From Halalkalibacter oceani (GTDB taxonomy: Bacteria > Bacillota > Bacilli > Bacillales > Bacillaceae_D): 64,000 nucleotides of DNA. Shown in pieces: positions 17,202-26,246 of this stretch (position 1 is the stretch's first letter; the number at the start of each line of letters is the position of its first letter). Under the pieces are notes generated by a model, which was not told the DNA's origin, searched no databases, and was given only the letters and a program-made list of their open reading frames with translations. Location of the stretch: contig NZ_JAMBOL010000014.1 in the NCBI RefSeq assembly GCF_023715605.1, positions 53,594 to 117,593 on the forward strand, read 5' to 3'. A program made the translations under genes and the position numbers.

Positions 17202-18263
17202 TTATTCCAGTTCTGCGAGTGCCTCCTGAATACTTGTTAGAATGGTTTCTTTTTGTTCAGTATCAATAGCACGTTCATATAATGGTAAAGACTTAGTCTG
17301 GAATTCTTGAATACCCTCATCATCTAATGTATTGACTTCCATGCCGCTATCAATTAATTCTTGTAAATTTGATTCATTTAGATCCTGATTCATTTGAGTT
17401 GAAAATTCTCGTGCTTCTTTTTCAGCTTCCAATATAAGCTCCTGGATATCGCTATCAAGATTCGTAAACCACTGGTCATTGGCCATCATGACATGAAATT
17501 GATAGGCGTGATTGGTAAGTGTTAAATAGTTCTGAACCTCATAATATTTCTGTTTTAAAATGGTGATTAAAGGGTTTTCCTGTGCATCAACAACCCCTTG
17601 TTGGAGTGATGTATAAAGCTCTGCAAAATCAATCGGAGTCGGATTGGCTTCCCATGCCTCGTATTGAGCAATCAAGGAGTCTGATGGTATAACACGTATA
17701 TTTAAATTTTTCAAATTCTCAGGTGATTTGATTGGTTCAATATTACTTGTCATTTGTTTAAATCCACCTGCCCAAAGCCCGAGTCCTTTTAAGTCTGCTG
17801 AGGCCATAGTATCCAAAAGTTGCTGACCAGGTTCATTATTCAATACATCCCACATCGTGTCTTCCTCGGTAAATAAGAAAGGTAATTCAAGGATTTGCAG
17901 CTCCTCGACAAAACTACCGACTGTTGAAACAGGAGCAATGGACATTTGAATGGACCCCATTTGTGTCATTTCCGTTTGTTCTCTCATTGAACCCAGTTGC
18001 TGATTGGGGAAGACCTCAACTGTAATAGTACCCTCGGACTTTTCTTCTAGGAGTTCTTTGAATTTATATGCTCCTTCGGTAACGGTGTGGCCGTCAGGCT
18101 CAACGGTAGCTAGTTGAATAACCATTTCCCCGGAGGAATCCTGACTGGGGGGAGTTTCCCCCTCTGTGGTGACTTCTTCGTTATTAGTACCGCAGGCAGA
18201 AAGAATCAAAAATAGAAGAGTGAATAGAGGGATATATCTAAATTTTCTATATTTTTTGGACAT
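17202..18263 (-). CDS. TRAP transporter substrate-binding lipoprotein (DctP family)
   Basis: Extracellular receptor, 353 residues, with lipobox LSACGTN (Cys24). Landmarks are VEVFPNQQLGSMRE, LNIRVIPSDS and the conserved YTSLQQGVVDAQENP near residue 220. GGAGG precedes the start. It follows the flavin monooxygenase gene by 23 bases in the same operon. The ligand is probably an aromatic or heterocyclic acid, judging only from the neighbours. Confidence 0.92.
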   Translation of the reverse strand: MSKKYRKFRYIPLFTLLFLILSACGTNNEEVTTEGETPPSQDSSGEMVIQLATVEPDGHTVTEGAYKFKELLEEKSEGTITVEVFPNQQLGSMREQTEMTQMGSIQMSIAPVSTVGSFVEELQILELPFLFTEEDTMWDVLNNEPGQQLLDTMASADLKGLGLWAGGFKQMTSNIEPIKSPENLKNLNIRVIPSDSLIAQYEAWEANPTPIDFAELYTSLQQGVVDAQENPLITILKQKYYEVQNYLTLTNHAYQFHVMMANDQWFTNLDSDIQELILEAEKEAREFSTQMNQDLNESNLQELIDSGMEVNTLDDEGIQEFQTKSLPLYERAIDTEQKETILTSIQEALAELE

Positions 18264-18286
18264 AATTGTGCCTCCTAATATTTTAA

Positions 18287-19477
18287 TTATCTATTGAAGT
18301 TCATATCTTCAAACATCATATTAAAACCTTCAATCATTGAAGTCCTGAGCAAGTGCTTTTTAGCCAGTGCCTCATTATCAGCAAGTTGGCGAAGTTGTTT
18401 TTCATGTGTGTCTATATCTTTAATCAACTGCGTGTTCTTGATCGTGTCTCGTTGTACGACCTCTTTGTTAATTTTCATTCGCCTTTCAGCAAATTGTTTA
18501 AAATGTTGCTCTGCGTCGCCACCTTGTTTTATTCTTTCAAACTTATCAACAAGTAAATAAGCGTCGTGTATTCCACTATTCATCCCCATTCCACCAAATT
18601 CGATATTGACATGGGCAGCATCACCGATTAAAACAACCCGTCCGTCATTCATTCTGTCCGCGACTAATTGATGTGTTTTATAAATTGTTTTGTAATAAAT
18701 ATCAAATCCATCCTTGACGATCCCAATTTCAGTCATTTTATTTCGGATAAACTCATTCGTTATTTCTTCCGTACGGTCATGGGAAATCGGAATAATAACT
18801 TTCAGCATATCGGGGTTTGTAATCATGTCGACCCACTCGTCATTATCTAAAAACATAGCTACACCGGCCAAATTGGGGAATCTATTGCTAATTTCATATT
18901 CTTTTAACCCCATTAACAAGTGGTAGGCAGGATTAGTATGACCTGTAAAGGATATACCCAGCTTTTCGCGAACAGAGCTCGAAATGCCGTCTGCGGCAAC
19001 GAGGTAATCAAAGGATTGTTGAGTGATTTTCCCGTCAGTTTCCTTTGTGGTCAGCGTAACGGAATGTGAATCATGGTGAACATCGACTACTTCTGTTTCA
19101 AACTTTACCGTAGCCAAAGGAGACTTTTGCAAAGCCTCTAAAAATATTTGGGACAGGAATTGCTGATCAAAATGAAGACGATATGGAAACTTAGTGTAAT
19201 CTCTAAGAAGATTTAACTGTAACTCTACAATTAGTTCCTCCGTTTTTCGGTTCCAATATTGAATTCGATCAACAACTCTTCCAATTTTTTTAGCTTTTTC
19301 AAATAAACCCCATTCATCCAAAATTTCTAAAGTTGGGGGATGGATGGTCGAGGCTTTAGGAAAAGTCGAAATAGAGGATCTTTTTTCTAGTAGTTCTACC
19401 TTCAGCCCCTTTCTTACTAATCCAACGCCAAGTGCTAATCCTATAGGGCCTCCCCCTACAATTGCTATTGTGTTCAT
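18287..19477 (-). CDS. FAD-dependent aromatic-ring monooxygenase (class A, PHBH-like)
   Basis: Single-component flavoprotein hydroxylase, 396 residues. The dinucleotide-binding motif GGGPIGLALG is at residues 8-17, the DG motif as YLVAADGISSSVR near 165, and the second FAD motif GRVVLIGDAAH near 290. These hydroxylate aromatic or pyridine carboxylates such as salicylate or 6-hydroxynicotinate. AGGAGG precedes the ATG. It is first in the operon with the TRAP transporter and the MerR fusion, and a strong promoter lies 150 bases upstream. Because a maleamate/maleate pathway is encoded next door, a NicC-like role on a hydroxypyridine carboxylate is plausible but not shown. Confidence 0.88.
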   Translation of the reverse strand: MNTIAIVGGGPIGLALGVGLVRKGLKVELLEKRSSISTFPKASTIHPPTLEILDEWGLFEKAKKIGRVVDRIQYWNRKTEELIVELQLNLLRDYTKFPYRLHFDQQFLSQIFLEALQKSPLATVKFETEVVDVHHDSHSVTLTTKETDGKITQQSFDYLVAADGISSSVREKLGISFTGHTNPAYHLLMGLKEYEISNRFPNLAGVAMFLDNDEWVDMITNPDMLKVIIPISHDRTEEITNEFIRNKMTEIGIVKDGFDIYYKTIYKTHQLVADRMNDGRVVLIGDAAHVNIEFGGMGMNSGIHDAYLLVDKFERIKQGGDAEQHFKQFAERRMKINKEVVQRDTIKNTQLIKDIDTHEKQLRQLADNEALAKKHLLRTSMIEGFNMMFEDMNFNR

Positions 19478-19564
19478 GAAATTTCCTCCTAAAGGTAATT
19501 GTTTTCATAAATATCAGGATGAGAAAGCTGATATTTACGTTGGTTCAAATGATTTGATTAAATC

Positions 19565-19581
19565 TTATAAATCATTTATAA
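19565..19581 (-). promoter_or_regulatory. Palindrome in the leader of the monooxygenase operon
   Basis: TTATAAATCATTTATAA is a perfect 8-bp inverted repeat around one base, between the promoter and the monooxygenase start. It is a candidate operator, possibly for the MerR/isochorismatase fusion, but AT-rich chance palindromes are common. Confidence 0.35.
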
Positions 19582-19631
19582 AGATTATATAAGTTTATAA
19601 AAGCTTCCAAACTTAACTATTTCTATTTAGG

Positions 19632-19660
19632 ATTATAGTTTACGATATTTTATTAGTCAA
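19632..19660 (-). promoter_or_regulatory. Promoter of the monooxygenase/TRAP operon
   Basis: On the minus strand TTGACT (19660-19655) and TATAAT (19637-19632) are separated by 17 nt. The leader to the first gene is about 150 nt. Confidence 0.8.
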
Positions 19661-19763
19661 TATAATTTGTCAGATAACTTCACATCACTTTCCTTTCAAC
19701 CGTTCTTTAATCTTCACTAATAGTCATAATGAACAACGATATTTTCAGGAAGAAGAGAAACTA

Positions 19764-19806
19764 GATAAAAAGGCTTTAGCCCGAAGGCAGTATCAGGCTA
19801 AGGCCA
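19764..19806 (-). terminator. Terminator of the DUF3891/maleate operon
   Basis: On the minus strand GGCCTTAGCC pairs with GGCTAAAGCC (one mismatch), followed by TTTTTATC. It lies 55 bases after the DUF3891 gene and separates the two minus-strand operons. Confidence 0.85.
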
Positions 19807-19860
19807 TTTATAGGATTAATTGTGCCTTATAATCTTAAAATTCTAACAATTTAATTGATT

Positions 19861-20676
19861 TTAATTACGCTTTCTGACTAACTTAGCTTTAAGGATTTCT
19901 ATTGGTGTACTGATGAACGATTCTCTGTAATGTTTCTCAGAAGAATAATTGACATCTGGAATTCGACGCAAAGGAACGGAAACTTCAAATTCCCGGTCGA
20001 ATGGAAAGGGATCGACACTTATCTCACCATTGCCATTGGATTCTACAGATAAAAAGTGGTAATCCCCGTCTTTTGTAAACCGGACAGGACCAAGCTCTAC
20101 TTTGCTTTTTGCATTTAGATCATTCAAGCAAATAAACAAAGACAACCGATCCATAATTTGAAACAGTTCATAATGTAACCAAATGTTATCTTCGAATTCG
20201 CGTCTTGACTGGTTAAAATTCCAAATTTCCTGTTTTATATCAACCCATTTTTTTTCTTGCTCTGAAATGGTTTGATGCATAAAGGGCTTTAATTCGGCCG
20301 GTGCTTTGTAAGTAAAAGTAGGATCGTAACCAAAACGACTAGTGTATAATCCAATCCAATGCATTCCTAACAATAAACCAGCATACTTATTCTGTTCTAC
20401 GATTTGCTGATATCCTTTTCCATAGAAATCCACATGTTGTTTCAGGTCGACATCAAGAAAGTTAACCGGCCGGCTTTTCTCATGATCAAATGGGAGCAGG
20501 TCGTCAATTTCTGTCCATCCAACGTCATGATTTCCAATGGCCATCACTACAGCGTCATTCGGATCTGGTTTAGCGACGAAGTCATTTCCCCATCTTTGTG
20601 TTATTTCCCCAGCATGAATCATATGCTCATCCTGCCGGACTAAAACTAACTTACCGTTTTGCTTTGAAATTATCAT
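19861..20676 (-). CDS. DUF3891 family protein
   Basis: 271-residue soluble protein recognised as DUF3891, a family without known function. Conserved-looking His and Asp residues occur as DEHMIHAGEI (residues 16-25), GNHDVGW (48-54) and GMHWIGLYTSRFG near 105, a spacing that recalls HD-type metal sites. AAGGAG precedes the start. It is last in an operon with DsrE-like, amidohydrolase and maleate-isomerase genes. Because no ring-cleaving dioxygenase or deformylase is recognisable in the cluster, it is a candidate for a missing step. That is inference from context only. Confidence 0.75.
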   Translation of the reverse strand: MIISKQNGKLVLVRQDEHMIHAGEITQRWGNDFVAKPDPNDAVVMAIGNHDVGWTEIDDLLPFDHEKSRPVNFLDVDLKQHVDFYGKGYQQIVEQNKYAGLLLGMHWIGLYTSRFGYDPTFTYKAPAELKPFMHQTISEQEKKWVDIKQEIWNFNQSRREFEDNIWLHYELFQIMDRLSLFICLNDLNAKSKVELGPVRFTKDGDYHFLSVESNGNGEISVDPFPFDREFEVSVPLRRIPDVNYSSEKHYRESFISTPIEILKAKLVRKRN

Positions 20677-20705
20677 GATCTTTCAACTCCTTCTTTTAAA
20701 TATGT

Positions 20706-21068
20706 TTATCCATAAGTAATCATGGAGTCACTTTCGATAGAGAGTTGCACAAGTTTGTTCGGAGGCGACAACTCCACTTCTTTTCCGTCCAAATCGGCCG
20801 ATGTAATACCACGCGAGTCACAAGAGATTTGAGATAAATAAATTTTGCCGCCACCAGATATAATAGCGTTATAGTAGCTTCGTAATTCCGGACCGAAGCC
20901 AAGTATGGTATCTAAGTGCTCATCCTTCAACAAATTAACAGCGGCACCGGCTAAAAACATAGACACTTGATGCCCTTCTTCGATAGCCGTTCTGGCAATC
21001 AAGAAGGCACGGTCTGCTTGAGTTGGCGCCTCAATTCCATGGGTTAAATGAATGCATACTTTGCTCAT
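20706..21068 (-). CDS. DsrE-family-like small protein
   Basis: 120-residue cytoplasmic protein with the DsrE/DsrF-like pattern: an N-terminal strand KVCIHLTHG, then QADRAFLIARTAIEEGHQVSMFLAG, and a conserved-position Cys in YLSQISCDSRG near residue 83. DsrE proteins handle sulfur on that Cys or act as oligomeric accessory factors. GGAGGAG precedes the start. It sits 10 bases after the amidohydrolase gene, so it is co-transcribed. Its role in a nitrogen-heterocycle pathway is unclear. Confidence 0.7.
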   Translation of the reverse strand: MSKVCIHLTHGIEAPTQADRAFLIARTAIEEGHQVSMFLAGAAVNLLKDEHLDTILGFGPELRSYYNAIISGGGKIYLSQISCDSRGITSADLDGKEVELSPPNKLVQLSIESDSMITYG

Positions 21069-21078
21069 ATTCTCCTCC

Positions 21079-21732
21079 TTACGAATTTTTTGCCGGGGAA
21101 TTTACTGAATCGATTAATGTCCCAATAATTTCACTTGTTGTCATGACATCTGCATATTTTTGCTCAATATCAAACAGGCTCTGGGTATGGGAAGCTTTTG
21201 AACGATCCCCAACAGCATCTTTAACAACTATCGGGCAAAAGCCATGCTGAACAGCATCAACTACTGTCGATTTCACACAACCACTTGTCGTGCAGCCGGT
21301 GATCAGAAGTGTATCAACCTTTGCGTTATTAAGTAAGGAGACTAAATCTGTTCCAAAAAAGGATGAGGCGTACTTTTTAACTAATAAATCGTCCTGGGGC
21401 TGATAATCCAGCCTTTCATCGACTAAGACAGCTCTTGTGCCTTCTTGGAGTGTATTTAATCCTTCCATTTTGTTTCTCCAGATGTTTCTACTGTCTAAAT
21501 AACTATTCGAATAAGAAATTGTCGTAAAAATAACAGGTATACTCTGTAATCTGGCAACCTTTATCAGCTCATTAGTATTCTTGATTTCTTTATCTAAATT
21601 TGAGCCCATAGGCATGTTTTCATCGGTAAATCCATTAATAAAATCAACAACAATAAGACATAAGCATGTCCCAAATCCTAACTTCTTTCCAAATCCTCTG
21701 TTCTCGAAAAATTCCAAATCCTTCTCTGACAA
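21079..21732 (-). CDS. Isochorismatase-family amidohydrolase, maleamate amidohydrolase-like
   Basis: Cysteine hydrolase of the isochorismatase family, 217 residues. The triad is visible: Asp in LIVVDFINGF near residue 29, Lys in LLVKKYASSFFGT near 115, and Cys in TGCTTSGCVKSTVVDA near 150. The sequence type fits N-carbamoylsarcosine or maleamate amidases. Because a maleate-isomerase-like gene is directly upstream in the operon, maleamate to maleate plus ammonia is the likely reaction (NicF-type). A TTG start follows GGGAGGG by 7 nt. It is a close paralog of the C-terminal domain of the MerR fusion at 14483-15259. Confidence 0.82.
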   Translation of the reverse strand: MSEKDLEFFENRGFGKKLGFGTCLCLIVVDFINGFTDENMPMGSNLDKEIKNTNELIKVARLQSIPVIFTTISYSNSYLDSRNIWRNKMEGLNTLQEGTRAVLVDERLDYQPQDDLLVKKYASSFFGTDLVSLLNNAKVDTLLITGCTTSGCVKSTVVDAVQHGFCPIVVKDAVGDRSKASHTQSLFDIEQKYADVMTTSEIIGTLIDSVNSPAKNS

Positions 21733-21768
21733 TTGATTTCCCTCCCTGTATGCACCCCGCTGTGCTCT

Positions 21769-22524
21769 TTATTTAATAGTACCGGAAAGTAAGGAACCGG
21801 CATTTGGAACAATAGGCGCTACATTTAAATTTGATAATATCTCATAAACAGTCGCGGTTGCTGCTGATAAGACCGGTATTCCTAAAAGATCTTCAGCTTT
21901 TTGAACAGAGGGTAAGGATGGCATTTGTACGCAAGCTGAAAGAACGACAGCACCTGCCCCCTTACAATTTAACCGGGCAGCATGATCAATTAAATGAACG
22001 GGATCAAGCCTCCCTACTTCCAGATTGTCAGCGACTTCGAGACTAATGGAATCAATAACTTCAATTTCACTTGCTTCTAAATAATCAATAACTTGATTTG
22101 TCAAAGGTTTCATGTAGGGGGTAATGATGGATACCTTTTTTGCTTTTAATCTTTTAATTCCAGTAATTAATGCACCCGCACTGCTAACAATCGGAGCTCT
22201 CTCAGCATTTTCTTCTACTACCTTTGCCAATCGCTTTTCAGAGATTTGGTGATATCCGGGACCTTGACACATTATGGCGACAAGGCAGGCATAAGCAAGC
22301 ACATCGCACCGGGCATCGGATAATTCTAGGGCACAACGATCACTATCTATGTCCATTTTTTTTAATTCTTCGGCGTTAACATGTTTCATTCTCATTCGTG
22401 CAGAATGAAAGGTAAAAGTCTCTGGGTGCTCCTTCATTCGGTTATGAAGCATGGCAGGTATTTCTGTTTCCATTGTCGTGTTAGAACTGGGCACAATTAA
22501 ACCGACTCTGAAATTATTACTCAT
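21769..22524 (-). CDS. Maleate cis-trans isomerase / Asp-Glu racemase family
   Basis: Converts maleate to fumarate if the context-based call is right. The 251-residue protein shows GLIVPSSNTTMETEIPAM at the start, one active-site Cys in DVLAYACLVAIM near residue 80 and the second in AVVLSACVQMPSLP near 195. Both are hallmarks of the Asp/Glu racemase fold, and the N-terminal motif is that of maleate isomerases and arylmalonate decarboxylases. The ATG at 22524 is 10 nt after AAGGAGG; an ATG three codons earlier is too close to it. First gene of its operon. Hydantoin racemase is a less likely alternative. Confidence 0.83.
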   Translation of the reverse strand: MSNNFRVGLIVPSSNTTMETEIPAMLHNRMKEHPETFTFHSARMRMKHVNAEELKKMDIDSDRCALELSDARCDVLAYACLVAIMCQGPGYHQISEKRLAKVVEENAERAPIVSSAGALITGIKRLKAKKVSIITPYMKPLTNQVIDYLEASEIEVIDSISLEVADNLEVGRLDPVHLIDHAARLNCKGAGAVVLSACVQMPSLPSVQKAEDLLGIPVLSAATATVYEILSNLNVAPIVPNAGSLLSGTIK

Positions 22525-22586
22525 AAATAACATTCCTCCTTAATTAATTAAACTTACCAAACTTATTCAAAGATAAATTTAATTAC

Positions 22587-22615
22587 ATTTTATTATCAAA
22601 ATTTATTATTGTCAA
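22587..22615 (-). promoter_or_regulatory. Promoter of the maleate/DUF3891 operon
   Basis: On the minus strand TTGACA (22615-22610) and TAAAAT (22592-22587) are 17 nt apart, about 60 bases before the first gene. A second TTGACA lies at 22628-22623. The rest of the gap to 22843 shows no clear feature. Confidence 0.75.
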
Positions 22616-22852
22616 TTAATTCTGTCAAAGATGAATATTATCTCTCAAACAATTTTGTTTTTGATAAGGTCAAACGGTTTTCTATATTGGAAAATGAGAA
22701 GATAACTTGTGTCAAAAGATCAATAAAGGTATGCTTAGCAGAACTTTTGAGAGAAGTATTCAGGGAATTTATTTAGAAAGTCAAAACTATTTATTATTCC
22801 TTTACGAATATATCCATGAGGAGCAAAAACGAAGCAGAAGCGAGTGGACAGG

Positions 22853-23410
22853 ATGAAGAAAGAAGCAGCTTTAATTAAAAAAATTAAGCGGAAACAGGAT
22901 AAAGAGGCGGCGAATGAATTAATTTCTTCCTATTATAAAGAAATGTACCGCTTCCTTTATAAGCAGACGTTGCAGAAAGAGCTGGCGATGGATTTGACGC
23001 AGGAGGTTTTTATTAGTGTCCTTCAATCGATTCAAACCTTCGATCAGCGCAAAGCTTCCTTTCGCACGTGGCTGTACAGGCTGGCCACGAATCGCATTAT
23101 TGATTACTACCGCTCCAAATATTATAAATACCATCAGCTGATCGACCCGATTGAGGAGGAGAGCCTCAATGATGAAGAGGATTTCACGATAAGGCTCGAG
23201 CAGCAGCAGGATTTGGAAAAGGTGGTGGCGGTCGTTAATCAGCTTGATGCCGGTTCGCAGGAAATCTTTCGGCTGAAGCTGTTTGCCGAGTATACGTTTC
23301 GCAATATAGCGGAGGTTCTTGATTTGCCTGAATCAACGGTGAAGACGAAATTTTACACGGCGCAAAAGTATGTCAAACAGGCTTGGAAGGAGGGAGCGCA
23401 TGAAGGATAA
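22853..23410 (+). CDS. ECF-type RNA polymerase sigma factor
   Basis: Sigma factor of the extracytoplasmic-function type, about 185 residues. Region 2 is seen in ELAMDLTQEVFISVLQ and SFRTWLYRLATNRIIDYYR, and region 4 in IFRLKLFAEYTFRNIAEVL followed by LPESTVKTKFYTA. The start is uncertain: a GTG at 22844 and the ATG at 22853 both have weak ribosome binding sites. It overlaps a membrane-protein gene and precedes an ABC exporter, as in the Bacillus SigY/Yxl layout. It probably transcribes this operon in response to an envelope signal or toxin. Confidence 0.88.
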   Translation: MKKEAALIKKIKRKQDKEAANELISSYYKEMYRFLYKQTLQKELAMDLTQEVFISVLQSIQTFDQRKASFRTWLYRLATNRIIDYYRSKYYKYHQLIDPIEEESLNDEEDFTIRLEQQQDLEKVVAVVNQLDAGSQEIFRLKLFAEYTFRNIAEVLDLPESTVKTKFYTAQKYVKQAWKEGAHEG

Positions 23411-24155
23411 CAAATTTGAGATTGATTATCCGGCTGAGCAGGAGATAAAGGAAGAGATTCAAGCAATTGTTGCGACGGGACTAGAGGAAAAGGATTCCTT
23501 TTACCGGCATTTGATTAAGCTTTATCAGCAGGTTGGCTTCAACCATTTGTTTCATAATCGAACAGAGCTGTTTTTCTTATTTTTCACCGCGATCACCTTG
23601 CTTGTCTTTATTGGAATCAGCGGGCAAAGCTCGATTTTGCGGACAGATGCTCATCTTTATTCATTTCTCTTTATTACCTCGCCGCTTTTGTATATTTTGA
23701 GCTGTCTTCTTTCCTTTTTAAAGGTGTACGAGCATCAGACGTATGAGGTAGAAATGGTATGCAAGTGGAGCTTCTACGATTTGACCGCGTTTAAAATGCT
23801 GATGTTCAGCTTTGTTTCTTTATTTGGAAATGCCGTTATTATTGCCATCGTGGCGCCATTTTCGGGAATTAATCCACTCTTTGCCCTTCTTATTTCGACG
23901 GTTGCTTTGTTCCTGTTTTCAAGCTTTTCGCTTTATGTTGTTTATTTTTTACGTTCGCGTTTGACGAAATACGGGTTCGCTGCCGGCTGGGTGGTCATGA
24001 ATCTGCTGCTGGCGGGGTACAGTGCTGAGTTTTATCAGTTGTTTCTCAGCCGGATTCCCGTTGTTATTTATTTGCTTCTTTTTGTTGCGAGCGCGGGAAT
24101 GTATGTTGCTTCATTAAAGAAAATGATTGGACGAAAACGAGAGGGCGTGATGTAA
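23400..24155 (+). CDS. Six-helix membrane protein, probable anti-sigma factor
   Basis: 251 residues with a soluble N-terminal 65 residues and about six membrane helices. The start at 23400 overlaps the sigma gene end by 11 bases and follows GGAGGGAG, so it is translated coupled to the sigma factor, a usual arrangement for an anti-sigma partner. No zinc-binding anti-sigma motif is seen. The family was not recognised. It may act with the ABC exporter as a sensor; the call as anti-sigma factor rests on position and topology. Confidence 0.6.
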   Translation: MKDNKFEIDYPAEQEIKEEIQAIVATGLEEKDSFYRHLIKLYQQVGFNHLFHNRTELFFLFFTAITLLVFIGISGQSSILRTDAHLYSFLFITSPLLYILSCLLSFLKVYEHQTYEVEMVCKWSFYDLTAFKMLMFSFVSLFGNAVIIAIVAPFSGINPLFALLISTVALFLFSSFSLYVVYFLRSRLTKYGFAAGWVVMNLLLAGYSAEFYQLFLSRIPVVIYLLLFVASAGMYVASLKKMIGRKREGVM

Positions 24156-24156
24156 C

Positions 24157-25026
24157 ATGTTGGCTGTTCGCCAGGTTGAGAAAAGCTTCAGTGACATGAA
24201 AGTGCTGGAAAATATTAATCTTGAATTCACCAACGGGGTGTACGGACTGCTTGCCCCAAACGGAGCCGGCAAGACGACATTGATCAAAATGCTCGTCACG
24301 CTGCTGTTTCCGGATCGTGGCGAAATCCGCTATAAAGGCGAAAATATAAGGAAGCTTGATGAAAAATATCGCGCGGTGCTCGGTTATTTGCCGCAGCAGT
24401 TCGGCTATTACAAAAACTATACGCCAAAGCAGTATTTACGCTATTTGGCAGCCTTGAAAGGAGTAGAGGCGAGACAGGCCGATGAGCGAATTGCGGAGCT
24501 TCTGGAGCTGGTCGCGCTTAAAGACGTCGCCAATAAAAGGCTGAAAAAATTTTCAGGCGGGATGCTGCAACGCGTCGGGATCGCCCAGGCGATGCTCAAT
24601 GACCCGGAAATTCTGATTCTCGATGAGCCGACCGCCGGCCTCGATCCAAAAGAGCGGGCGCGCTTCCGTAACCTGATGTCGGAGCTTGCCCGTGATCGTA
24701 TCGTCATCCTCTCGACTCATATTGTTTCCGATGTTGAATCGATCGCCAATGAAATTATTATGATCAAGGACAAGCAGGTGCTCTATAAAGCGCCGATCGC
24801 TGAGATTTGTCACGTTGTCGCCGGAAAAGTATATGAAACCACGATTGAATTTGCCCAGGCACCGGCCTTCCGCCAGCAATATATTTCTCTCGCTGAAAAG
24901 CAGGAGGAAGGGCAGATGAAGGTGCGCTTTATTTGCGAGGATCAGCCGCGCCCTGAATGGAAGGCAGCCGCGCCGACGCTTGAGGACGTCTTTCTTTACA
25001 TTTATCGTGATGAGGTCGAACAATGA
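24157..25026 (+). CDS. ABC transporter ATP-binding protein
   Basis: ATPase of an ABC-2 type exporter, 289 residues. Motifs are APNGAGKTT (Walker A), FSGGMLQRVGIAQA (signature) and ILILDEPTAGLDP (Walker B), then LSTHIVSDVE. It starts one base after the membrane-protein stop and overlaps the next gene by ATGA. The C-terminal 70 residues are the accessory domain common in bacitracin- and lantibiotic-type exporters. It should drive the two permeases that follow. Confidence 0.9.
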   Translation: MLAVRQVEKSFSDMKVLENINLEFTNGVYGLLAPNGAGKTTLIKMLVTLLFPDRGEIRYKGENIRKLDEKYRAVLGYLPQQFGYYKNYTPKQYLRYLAALKGVEARQADERIAELLELVALKDVANKRLKKFSGGMLQRVGIAQAMLNDPEILILDEPTAGLDPKERARFRNLMSELARDRIVILSTHIVSDVESIANEIIMIKDKQVLYKAPIAEICHVVAGKVYETTIEFAQAPAFRQQYISLAEKQEEGQMKVRFICEDQPRPEWKAAAPTLEDVFLYIYRDEVEQ

Positions 25027-26234
25027 GGATTTGGCTGCTGGAATGGAAGAAGATTGTCAGCGCCCCTGTCGTTCCTTTGCTTATGCTGCTTTTTATCGCC
25101 TTCAATCTTTATTTGATTTTGACGATGCCCCAGGACCGGGATGAGCTGGCTCTGCTAAATACGCTCGTTGATCAATACGGCTATCAAATTGATGAGACGA
25201 TGCTCGCTCAGTGGAAAGCAGATCTTGATGAAGAACAGCTTCTGTTGGAGGAGGAAACGGGTCATTCGTTGGCCGATCTGGAGCTGGCGGGGGAAGCGGA
25301 GAAAGCGCGCTGGTTTGAGTGGATCGTCCAAGACGCGTATTACCAGGCGGCGGTTGAGCTTGAGCAAGGCGCTGAATCCATTGCGATGGACGAAATTGCC
25401 GAAGGGGAGATTATGAAGTACGGTCTTAGCGGTACAGCGGCGGAGACGATCAGGCAGCAGTACCGGGCATTGGCGGAACGGGAAAGAGAGGCGGGCGAGG
25501 CCGGGGAACAGAATACGCTGTTTTTTTACGGCGAAGTGTATGAAATGCACGCCGCTTTATTTCAAACCATTTTCCGCTCTCTGCTTAATGAATCGCTGAT
25601 TCTCATTGTCCTGATGACGGGCTTTTTGCTGACGTATGAATTTGAAAACCGCACCGCCTTTGTGACCTATACGACGAAAAGGGGCAGACGGCTGCAGCTG
25701 GACAAGCTGCTCGTGTCGCTCGGAGCAAGCCTCCTTGTCACCACCATCCTCATCGGCTCGACCTTGGCGGCGTATTTTCTCAGGTTTGATTACAGCGGGC
25801 TTTGGCATGTGCCGATCAGCAGCCAGTTCAACAGTGAATCAGGAATGACCTATCTTTCATGGTGGAGCCTGTCATTTGCGGAATATTTATTGGCTTCCAT
25901 AGTGCTTGTTTATCTTTGCCAGCTGCTGTTTACTGCTTTTACGGCTGTGCTTGCTCTTTTTATTCGCAACAGCTATCTCGTCTTTCTTACATTTGCGATT
26001 ATCTTTGGCGCAGTGGTGCTTTTGCCCGGCATTGTCCCGACATCGTCAAATCTATTGTTTGTCACGATGTTTACTCCCTTTACGCTCATTCTTAACCCGC
26101 ATATATGGTGGACGGGCAATGGAACATTAACGATCTTTTCCTATTATGAACAGGCAACGATTCTCAGCTGGACGATTATAGTAGCTCTTGCTTCAATCTT
26201 TGCACTGAAACGCTTTGGCAAATCCAATCTATAA
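25023..26234 (+). CDS. ABC-2 type permease, first subunit
   Basis: 403-residue membrane protein: one N-terminal helix, a large glutamate-rich extracytoplasmic region (about residues 40-180), then five to six helices. This layout fits permeases that move or modify large amphipathic molecules. The start overlaps the ATPase gene by 4 bases. It has weak similarity in layout to the next gene, so the two may form a heterodimer. The substrate is unknown. Confidence 0.8.
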   Translation: MRIWLLEWKKIVSAPVVPLLMLLFIAFNLYLILTMPQDRDELALLNTLVDQYGYQIDETMLAQWKADLDEEQLLLEEETGHSLADLELAGEAEKARWFEWIVQDAYYQAAVELEQGAESIAMDEIAEGEIMKYGLSGTAAETIRQQYRALAEREREAGEAGEQNTLFFYGEVYEMHAALFQTIFRSLLNESLILIVLMTGFLLTYEFENRTAFVTYTTKRGRRLQLDKLLVSLGASLLVTTILIGSTLAAYFLRFDYSGLWHVPISSQFNSESGMTYLSWWSLSFAEYLLASIVLVYLCQLLFTAFTAVLALFIRNSYLVFLTFAIIFGAVVLLPGIVPTSSNLLFVTMFTPFTLILNPHIWWTGNGTLTIFSYYEQATILSWTIIVALASIFALKRFGKSNL

Positions 26235-26246
26235 AAGGAGAAACTG

